This document shows, one piece after another, positions 58,760 through 64,000 of a stretch of DNA of 64,000 nt (position 1 is its first letter; every line of letters starts with the position of its first letter). Below the pieces are notes generated by a model. That model saw only the letters and a list, made by a program, of their open reading frames with translations, searched no databases and was not told the origin of the DNA. The stretch lies in assembly GCA_902363665.1 (NCBI GenBank), contig CABJAW010000004.1, positions 1-64,000 on the forward strand. The letters are read 5' to 3'. This stretch comes from Lachnospiraceae bacterium. GTDB lineage: Bacteria > Bacillota > Clostridia > Lachnospirales > Lachnospiraceae. The position numbers were made by a program, and so were the translations under genes.

Positions 58760-58823
58760 ACTGACGAAGGCTGAGCGAAAGGAAGCACGTCTCCGAAAAG
58801 GCAAGCAGTATTCAGGAAAATAA
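58743..58823 (+). pseudogene. Truncated small mobile-element protein
   Basis: Twenty-six codons MAKKNKLTKAERKEARLRKG then KQYSGK and stop. This matches the N-terminus of a small basic protein common on Clostridia conjugative elements as I recall it; the remainder is lost at a junction with the ImmA fragment on the other strand. Confidence 0.4.
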
Positions 58824-59028
58824 AGCGATTTCTCTTAATCACCCGGTACATTCCCTTCAGGAAATCGAAATTTTCGCAAAGCATGACATTGATACCAAGC
58901 TGCCTTGCAATTTCAAAAGGGTCTCTGGAACCGCAGCGTTTTACCAGTTTCTCGCCGACCCGTGAAAGCTGTTCCGCATGCCGAGTACCGGCATTCCCGT
59001 AAAGAAATGCGGGAGCTTTTAACAGCAA
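58808..59028 (-). pseudogene. ImmA/IrrE metallopeptidase N-terminal fragment
   Basis: Minus-strand codons read LVKRCGSRDPFEIARQLGIN, then FDFLKGMYRVIKRNRFIFLN, the N-terminal part of ImmA/IrrE-type peptidases. The HEXXH zinc site that should follow is missing because the sequence runs into other material at about 58810. Only a fragment of the family, with no expected activity. Confidence 0.6.
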
Positions 59029-59336
59029 AGGCTAATGTGGACCGAGTGCTGAAAATGGAGGTAGAACAGGATGTTGAAAAAGAAAAAGACCACGGCCAGC
59101 GGTAAACTGGTCCTGGTCAAAAGCGTTCGCAGGCATTGGACATCCGGGGGATGTCCGTTTAGTGCCGACCGGAGTGGAACGGGAACCGCGCAGCCACAGA
59201 ATGAAATTCTGTGTTCAAAGGGGCTTGGGGGCGCTGCTTTCTTGCCCCGTTCGTAACCCCTCCGAAGCTGTGAACCTCAATAGTAAGGCAGCAAAATCAG
59301 TTGAGGTATTTATTTGTAAATTTCGCTTCGGACGGA

Positions 59337-59365
59337 TTGACAATGTGCATTGCACGTTGTATAAT
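59337..59365 (+). promoter_or_regulatory. Promoter and operator of TetR gene 1
   Basis: TTGACA (59337-59342), 17-bp spacer, TATAAT (59360-59365). The spacer is a palindrome CAATGTGC-ATT-GCACGTTG (59341-59359, one mismatch), ideal for autorepression. Confidence 0.7.
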
Positions 59366-59407
59366 CTTAATTATACATAATGCAAGTTATAAAATGGAGG
59401 TGTGAAT

Positions 59408-59980
59408 ATGCCCGCAAAAGCAAAAGTCACTAAAGAAATGATTGTTGACGCAGCCTTTGCGGTTGCTCGTGAAGCGGGAGTGGAAAACATCAACGCAAGG
59501 ACTGTTTCGGACAGGCTGCATTGCTCCACACAGCCTGTCATGTATCATTTCGCAACGATTGAAGAACTGAAAAAGACGGTCTACACGAAGGCAGACCTTT
59601 ATCATTCGGAATATCTTATGAACATGAAAAAACCGCCGAAAGGTACTGCACTTGGAATAGGAATGAATTATATCCGCTTTGCAATCGAAGAACCTCATTT
59701 GTTCCGGTTCCTGTTTCAGTCGGATTATTTCAGCGGAAAGACTTTGCTTGAGCTGATTGATGCCGAGGAGCTTAGCCCTGTCCTCCTGGCTATGCAGGGA
59801 GCTTTAGGAATTAGCATGGAACAGACGAAAAAGGTTTTTCTGACGGTTTTTCTGTTTGCCCATGGGTACGCAAGTATCATCGCTAACAATTCGCTGAAAT
59901 ATGACGAGGAGCTTATCAATTCTCAGTTGGAGCAGGCGTACAGAGGCGCAATATTGGCTGCGCAGGAAGAAGCGACATGA
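59408..59980 (+). CDS. TetR family regulator 1
   Basis: 190 aa from ATG 59408, after GGAGGTG. TetR HTH: VTKEMIVDAAFAVAREAGVE, NARTVSDRLHCSTQPVMYHF. The C-terminal domain (from about 60) has the conserved GIGMNYIRFAIEEPHLFRFLF shared with regulator 2. The self-palindrome in its promoter suggests autoregulation. It resembles regulators of ICE cargo. The effector is unknown. Confidence 0.87.
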   Translation: MPAKAKVTKEMIVDAAFAVAREAGVENINARTVSDRLHCSTQPVMYHFATIEELKKTVYTKADLYHSEYLMNMKKPPKGTALGIGMNYIRFAIEEPHLFRFLFQSDYFSGKTLLELIDAEELSPVLLAMQGALGISMEQTKKVFLTVFLFAHGYASIIANNSLKYDEELINSQLEQAYRGAILAAQEEAT

Positions 59981-60057
59981 AAGAGCAATACAGGGCAATG
60001 TAATCCGCTTTTTTGCCCCATGTCGCTCCGTCCGAAAATCATGACATACTGACGCCT

Positions 60058-60081
60058 GATGTGCATTGGACAATGTACATC
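60058..60081. promoter_or_regulatory. Operator upstream of TetR gene 2
   Basis: GATGTGCATTG-GA-CAATGTACATC, an 11-bp near-perfect inverted repeat with one mismatch. The half-site ATGTGCATTG is the same as in the promoter of TetR gene 1. Confidence 0.65.
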
Positions 60082-60115
60082 AGGAAATGCACTTTATAAT
60101 GAAAGGATGCGGGAT

Positions 60116-60748
60116 ATGGCTCCGAAAAACAAATTCACAAAGGAAGAAATGGTAGAGGCAGCGCTGCGGGTCGTGCAGGCGAAAGGGATCGGCTGTCTGA
60201 CGGCAAAGGCAATAGCCGATGAACTTGGAACATCCACGCGCCCGGTCTTTACTTACTTTGGCTCTATGGATGAAGTCAAGCAGGCGGTCTATGCTGCTGC
60301 GGTGCGTGTATATGATAGCTACACCAAGGCAGGCTTAAAAGAGAAAATCCCGTTTCTCGGTGTCGGAAAGAGTTATATCCGTTTTGCGCGGGAAGAACCG
60401 GAGCTTTATTGGCTCCTGTTCCTGACTCGGTCGCCGGAGTACAGTGCCATGAATTCGATGCAGCATTTACAGTTACTTGTCCGTCCGACCCTGATGAACA
60501 TTTACCATATCACCGCCGAAGAAGCAGACCTTTATTTCCGGAATTTGTGGTTCGTTGTTCATAGCCTGTCCACACTAATCGTGACCGGCGATTGCCTCTA
60601 CTCCGACCAAGAGATTGGGCATATTCTAACGGGCTTCAGTATCAGCATTTGCAAATCCATCAAAGAAATCCCCGGATTTGCGGCAGGCACCTATGACCGT
60701 GATGCTGAGTTTCGAGCACTGGTCAGCAAGGAAACAGAGGTGATATAA
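60116..60748 (+). CDS. TetR family regulator 2
   Basis: 210 aa from ATG 60116, eight bases after AAGGA; the ATG at 60107 is too close. TetR HTH: FTKEEMVEAALRVVQAKGIG, TAKAIADELGTSTRPVFTYF, and a C-terminal domain (GKSYIRFAREEPELYWLLFL) clearly related to regulator 1, so these two arose from one ancestor. Shared half-sites in front of both genes suggest cross-regulation. Followed after 1 bp by the KTR gene. Confidence 0.87.
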   Translation: MAPKNKFTKEEMVEAALRVVQAKGIGCLTAKAIADELGTSTRPVFTYFGSMDEVKQAVYAAAVRVYDSYTKAGLKEKIPFLGVGKSYIRFAREEPELYWLLFLTRSPEYSAMNSMQHLQLLVRPTLMNIYHITAEEADLYFRNLWFVVHSLSTLIVTGDCLYSDQEIGHILTGFSISICKSIKEIPGFAAGTYDRDAEFRALVSKETEVI

Positions 60749-60749
60749 A

Positions 60750-60938
60750 TTGGTCGAAGCTCTGAAATCAAAAGTTGATTGGCTTTGCTGCCCAAGATGC
60801 GGCGGCAAAACAAGGACACAGATACGCCCGCATACGGTGTTGGAGGACTTTCCTCTATTTTGTCCAAAGTGCAAATACACCTGTGTGATTCGTTTCAAAG
60901 ACGGAAAAATTGAAGAAATCAAAATGCCAGACGCTTAG
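60750..60938 (+). CDS. Cysteine-rich KTR domain protein
   Basis: 62 aa, starting at TTG 60750 directly after the TetR stop. Two CxxC pairs (LCCPRCGGKTRTQIR and FCPKCKYTCVIRF) form a zinc-ribbon-like fold. Small proteins with the KTR signature are typical passengers of conjugative elements; function unknown. Its presence supports an ICE-type origin of the region. Confidence 0.82.
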   Translation: MVEALKSKVDWLCCPRCGGKTRTQIRPHTVLEDFPLFCPKCKYTCVIRFKDGKIEEIKMPDA

Positions 60939-61011
60939 ACGCAGTGCAGACCGATGAATAGGTTTGTACTGCGTCTTTTTATCACATCAATTGAGAAAAG
61001 AGGAACTGCAA

Positions 61012-62574
61012 ATGAAGAAACCCAATGAAAATGATATTCTGGAAACCACATTGTCCATCGCAGAAAAGGGATACCTGGAAGCTTATCAATTTTTGCTGAA
61101 TGCCTACGAGGAAAGCCCAAGCAGCTTTGGGCCGCAAACATTCTACTTCCTTGCCTGTTTGGCCGATGGGCCGGGGGCGGCTTTGGAGTGGCTGCGAAAG
61201 GCCATTCAAGAAAATAACTGGTGGTATCGCCCGGAAGTGTTGGAGGATGACGACCTTGCAGCGCTTAAAAATGATGCAGAATTCCTTTCGCTGAAAGCAA
61301 TTTCGGACGCCCGCTATGCGGCTGCCGTTTCCAAGTCAACGGCGATTTTTTCATGGAAGAAGAAAATGGCAGACAACCTGTTTCTGGCCATTCATGGGAA
61401 CACACAAAACGGTGACGTCGCGCGGGCAGATTGGAAACCGATTGTGGGAACAAGCGGCCTGTGGCAGTTGGAAACCATCCAGAGTGCCGAACCGGACGGC
61501 TATGGAACCTATCGTTGGAGCTATGACAACACTTCCTATTTGCCGGTGGCAAATTCCATGGAAAGGGTACAAACCCAGGGCTACCACAAAATTGCCTGCG
61601 GCGGCTTTTCTGCCGGATGCGATATGCTTTTGCGTGCGGTCGTATTTTCGCCTGCACACTGCGATCTGCTGATCCTGCAAAGCCCTTGGATTCCCGTATT
61701 GCAGGATCAGGCAGAAGATGTGGTTCGTGCCATTTCGCAAAAGAACATCGTGCTTCGGATTTTCTGCGGTGCAGAGGATGAGGACTGCCTTCCTATGGCA
61801 GAGCAGTTATATGCCGTGGCGAAGCAAGCGGGCTGCAATGTGGCGCTGACCGTTCAGGAGAACACCCGGCATCAGTTTCCGGTGCAGCCGTACTATGTTT
61901 GGGAGGACAAGCATATGAGAAAGAATTTAACAGAGATCGTTTTTATCTTAGACCGCAGCGGTTCCATGAATGGATTGGAACGGGATACCATCGGCGGATT
62001 CAATTCCATGATTGAGCAGCAGAAAAAAGCAGAGGGCGAAGCACTGATTTCAACGGTATTGTTTGACAATGTGAGTGAAGTCCTGCATGACCGTGTAAAT
62101 GTAAAGGACATCGAACCGATGACCGACCGGGATTACACGGTTCGCGGATGCACGGCACTCTTAGATGCCATCGGCGGTGCGATTCATCACATTGGAAATG
62201 TTCACAAGTACGCAAGGCAGGAGGATGTGCCGGAACATACCCTGTTTGTAATCACTACGGACGGAATGGAAAATGCCAGCCGCCGGTACAACAGCGAAAA
62301 AGTGAAGCAGATGATCGAGCGTCAGAAAACAAAATACGGTTGGGAGTTTTTGTTCCTTGGTGCCAATATTGACGCGGTAGAGACTGCAAGCCAGTTCGGA
62401 ATCGGTGCAGATCGTGCAGTCAACTATCAGTGCGACAGTGAAGGGACTGCGCTGAATTATGAGGTGGTCAGCGAAGCAATCAGCTCTGTAAGGTGCAGTG
62501 CCCCGCTGAGCGCAGACTGGAAAAAGCGTATAGACGAGGACTACAAAAAGCGTGGAGGCCGCAAGCACAAGTAA
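61012..62574 (+). CDS. Chimeric hydrolase-VWA protein
   Basis: 520 aa from ATG 61012, after GAGGAAC. Residues 1-110: helical TPR-like region (AYEESPSSFGPQTFYFLACL). Residues about 120-300: alpha/beta hydrolase with nucleophile-like elbow GGFSAGCDM, GAEDEDCLP and His in NTRHQFP. At residue 302 a full second copy of the VWA protein begins (MRKNLTEIVF), in frame, with the VWA gene's own ribosome binding site and ATG still present (61903-61917). So a duplication of the VWA gene landed in the hydrolase gene, removing its stop. Both the fusion and free VWA could be made. Confidence 0.75.
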   Translation: MKKPNENDILETTLSIAEKGYLEAYQFLLNAYEESPSSFGPQTFYFLACLADGPGAALEWLRKAIQENNWWYRPEVLEDDDLAALKNDAEFLSLKAISDARYAAAVSKSTAIFSWKKKMADNLFLAIHGNTQNGDVARADWKPIVGTSGLWQLETIQSAEPDGYGTYRWSYDNTSYLPVANSMERVQTQGYHKIACGGFSAGCDMLLRAVVFSPAHCDLLILQSPWIPVLQDQAEDVVRAISQKNIVLRIFCGAEDEDCLPMAEQLYAVAKQAGCNVALTVQENTRHQFPVQPYYVWEDKHMRKNLTEIVFILDRSGSMNGLERDTIGGFNSMIEQQKKAEGEALISTVLFDNVSEVLHDRVNVKDIEPMTDRDYTVRGCTALLDAIGGAIHHIGNVHKYARQEDVPEHTLFVITTDGMENASRRYNSEKVKQMIERQKTKYGWEFLFLGANIDAVETASQFGIGADRAVNYQCDSEGTALNYEVVSEAISSVRCSAPLSADWKKRIDEDYKKRGGRKHK

Positions 62575-62952
62575 ATGTTTTTTGAACGCAGATAAGCATT
62601 CCCCGCTTCAAGTGCGCGGAGCACTAAGCGGCGGGTGAGGGGGATGCTTATGTCAGTGGGAGTTGAAAGCTCCCACTGACAGATCGCGAAGCGACTGCGT
62701 TCATGAAATATCATAAGGGGGAACCCGCTTGCGGGAGATTCCTTATGATCCTACAAGTAGCGAAGCGGATTGCGAATGTCCACTTTACGCCGGGGTGATG
62801 ATTCGCTCCGGCGTTTTCTATGGCAGGAACTGCCGTTAAAGCATCCGGAACGGGCGCAAGATGTCCGGTGGACGTCTGCTTTGCGCGAATCGGAGTGGAG
62901 ACTTCCCCAACAAGCAGGGCTTTCGTGTTACGAAAGCCCTGCTTGCAGAAGA
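61902..62952. repeat. Right copy of the VWA direct repeat
   Basis: Same sequence and orientation as 45566-46523 with few substitutions (for example one Lys to Pro near the VWA C-terminus), interrupted by R3. Similarity stops after CCTGCTTGCAGAAG on both sides. Confidence 0.85.
62587..62788 (+). repeat. R element copy R3, with empty site in the window
   Basis: A 202-bp plus-oriented full copy. Its outer stem is GAACGCAG/CTGCGTTC; inner hairpins have arms GTCAGTGGGAG/CTCCCACTGAC and GCATTCCCC/GGGGGATGC; the 3' block matches R1 and R2. In the left VWA repeat the same site reads TTTTTTGAA-GCCGGGG with no insert (46242-46257), which fixes the borders to within three bases. No target duplication is seen beyond that. 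Confidence 0.9.
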
Positions 62953-62972
62953 GCTGGTTCTGATGTTGTCAT

Positions 62973-63194
62973 AATCAGATTGACGCGCGCGGAGACAAGG
63001 CAAACACTGAGGATGAAGTGTTTCATGCGTGTGAGGAAGCCGTTCAGGAAATCATGGATTTGATTCATCGAATCTCCGTCAGCGGCAACACCTGTCATTT
63101 TATCGTCACTGCCGATCATGGCTTTATTTACAAGCGTGATAAGCTGACAGAAAGTGACAAGATTACCGGGAACGCTTTCATGTGGATTCTGTGA
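62973..63194 (+). pseudogene. pglZ: pglZ fragment (BREX phosphatase-like)
   Basis: Seventy-three open codons read IDARGDKANTEDEVFHACEE, then CHFIVTADHGFIYKRDKLTE and SDKITG, the alkaline-phosphatase-superfamily core of BREX PglZ with the metal-binding TADHG motif. There is no start codon context; the frame ends in a stop soon after. It is a relic of a BREX system that has otherwise been deleted here. Confidence 0.72.
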
Positions 63195-63274
63195 CGGTCG
63201 CTAAAGATTTGCAGAACCTCCAGTTTATAGTATAGCGAAAAGTGTGTATGATAAATATCACTGATTGAATTTTT

Positions 63275-63303
63275 TACGCCTCGTTTTCGGGGCGTATTTT
63301 TTA
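63275..63303 (+). terminator. Terminator after the pglZ relic
   Basis: TACGCCTCG pairs with CGGGGCGTA around TTTT, followed by six T residues. Confidence 0.75.
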
Positions 63304-63522
63304 CCAGGCTGCCATTTTGCTGGATACCATTCGCGAGCTTCCGCCATATGTCTTAAAAAAATGATGGCAGAATAATATGCCGCTGTGATATAATGCCTAA
63401 GGAAAGTATCGCATTCAGAGCAATAGTTTTTTACTTTTTTCGCGGTTCTTCAGGAATCCATAGTAACGGATTTTTCGAAAACCAGATGGAAGGATTTGTG
63501 ATGTGTAATAACCCGGTGATTT
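63304..63522. other. Intergenic region, end of the island
   Basis: AT-rich non-coding DNA. A TATAAT box at about 63390 (GTGATATAATGCC) may be a -10 for the next gene, without a clear -35. No riboswitch is recognised. Confidence 0.4.
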
Positions 63523-63999
63523 ATGGAGAAAAGAACAATGGATAAAAGTAGAAAAAAATCAGCCGCACTATGTGCAGGTATATTTGTGGTTTTAGGAATG
63601 TGGATGATATTATCAGTACATTGCCGGGCTGCTGAAATGAATAGTGATGAAAAACTTCCACAGGCGGTGGAGCAAGACGAATCAACACAACAAGAAACAA
63701 AAAAATCAGAAACGCAGACGACAGAACAGAAAATTATCCGTGTCGGTTCATTTGAGGATACCTTCGATTATGTCGATAAAAACGGTGTCAGGCGAGGATA
63801 TGGCTATGAACTCCTGCAGGCTCTGGCAGGTTATGCCGGATGGAAATTTGAGTATGTGAAATGTGACTGGTCGAATTGTTTTGATATGCTTGAAAATGGT
63901 GAGATTGACGTCATGGGCGATATCTCTTACACCGATGAACGTGCACAAAAGATGCTCTTTTCTGATGAGGCAATGGGTGAAATATATCCTTTATGCTGA
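63523..63999 (+). CDS. Solute-binding / sensor protein N-terminus, apparently frameshifted at window edge
   Basis: The first 150 residues are normal: signal anchor (SAALCAGIFVVLGMWMILSV, after MDKSRKK; ATG 63538 or 63523), a Gln/Glu/Thr-rich linker, then a family 3 SBP domain (IIRVGSFEDTFDYVDKNGVR, RGYGYELLQALAGYAGW). Such proteins usually continue as an SBP-sensor hybrid kinase or diguanylate cyclase. The frame ends in a stop at 63997-63999, after MGEIYPLC; another frame at the same place reads KYILYAD, the normal family continuation (MGEEKYILYAD), so a small deletion near 63980 is likely. The rest lies outside the window. Confidence 0.65.
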   Translation: MEKRTMDKSRKKSAALCAGIFVVLGMWMILSVHCRAAEMNSDEKLPQAVEQDESTQQETKKSETQTTEQKIIRVGSFEDTFDYVDKNGVRRGYGYELLQALAGYAGWKFEYVKCDWSNCFDMLENGEIDVMGDISYTDERAQKMLFSDEAMGEIYPLC

Positions 64000-64000
64000 T

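Noticed and set aside
59071..59256. A 61-codon plus-strand frame
   Set aside because: It begins in what looks like the tail of a decayed mobilisation-type gene and runs into the same degenerate repeat as 46323; no support as a gene.

Overview
The window looks like chromosomal DNA of a low-to-mid GC, strictly anaerobic gut Clostridia, most likely a Lachnospiraceae (Blautia/Dorea/Mediterraneibacter-like; inferred, not proven). Evidence is the strong GGAGG ribosome binding sites, the flavodiiron FprA protein, a 2-hydroxyacyl-CoA dehydratase/activase pair, a GEMM-I cyclic di-GMP riboswitch, an FMN riboswitch with its own terminator, the rplM-rpsI operon, and many Clostridia-type regulators.

Layout. 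1-1.5 kb: small genes and relics. 1.1-8.6 kb: a c-di-GMP-riboswitch-led signalling operon with a solute-binding lipoprotein fused to a 5'-nucleotidase C-terminal-like domain, two membrane hybrid histidine kinases and a family 3 solute-binding lipoprotein. It is followed by an orphan microcompartment shell protein and a membrane diguanylate cyclase (9.8-11.4 kb), so candidate makers and readers of c-di-GMP sit side by side. 11.7-31.3 kb: mostly housekeeping and redox genes (FprA, thioredoxin, MATE, Crp/Fnr with ferredoxin, PD-(D/E)XK-ATPase, NifX-FKBP fusion, dehydratase pair, MazG, DUF262 endonuclease, nitroreductase, HD, CorA, LMW-PTP, dCMP deaminase, L13/S9). 31.4-36.9 kb: a group II intron fragment and a compact NRPS-like cluster (hydrolase, condensation protein, carrier protein, AMP ligase, TetR). 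37-38.7 kb: an Rrf2 regulator with three matching operators, an FMN riboswitch, and a ribU gene broken by fusion to a topoisomerase III fragment. 38.8-41.6 kb: a MerR-controlled redox/hydrolase cassette. 41.9-43.3 kb: an IS200 element lying in a truncated AraC gene.

44.4-63.2 kb is an accessory, ICE-like island: macro-domain protein, VWA protein, then a defence block (SNF2 helicase, DUF4391, TIR protein, type III Mod, RhuM, type III Res), decayed genes, two TetR regulators, a second VWA copy fused in frame to a hydrolase, and a relic of the BREX gene pglZ. The two nearly identical VWA copies are direct repeats about 16.3 kb apart that bracket the defence block.

Two small mobile repeat families stand out. 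A ~145-bp inverted-repeat MITE occurs three times, each with a perfect 8-bp target duplication. A ~120-210-bp multi-stem palindromic element (called R here) occurs in three good and three decayed copies: one splits the c-di-GMP riboswitch, one appears to supply the ribosome binding site and start codon of the diguanylate cyclase, and one has a matching empty site inside the window.
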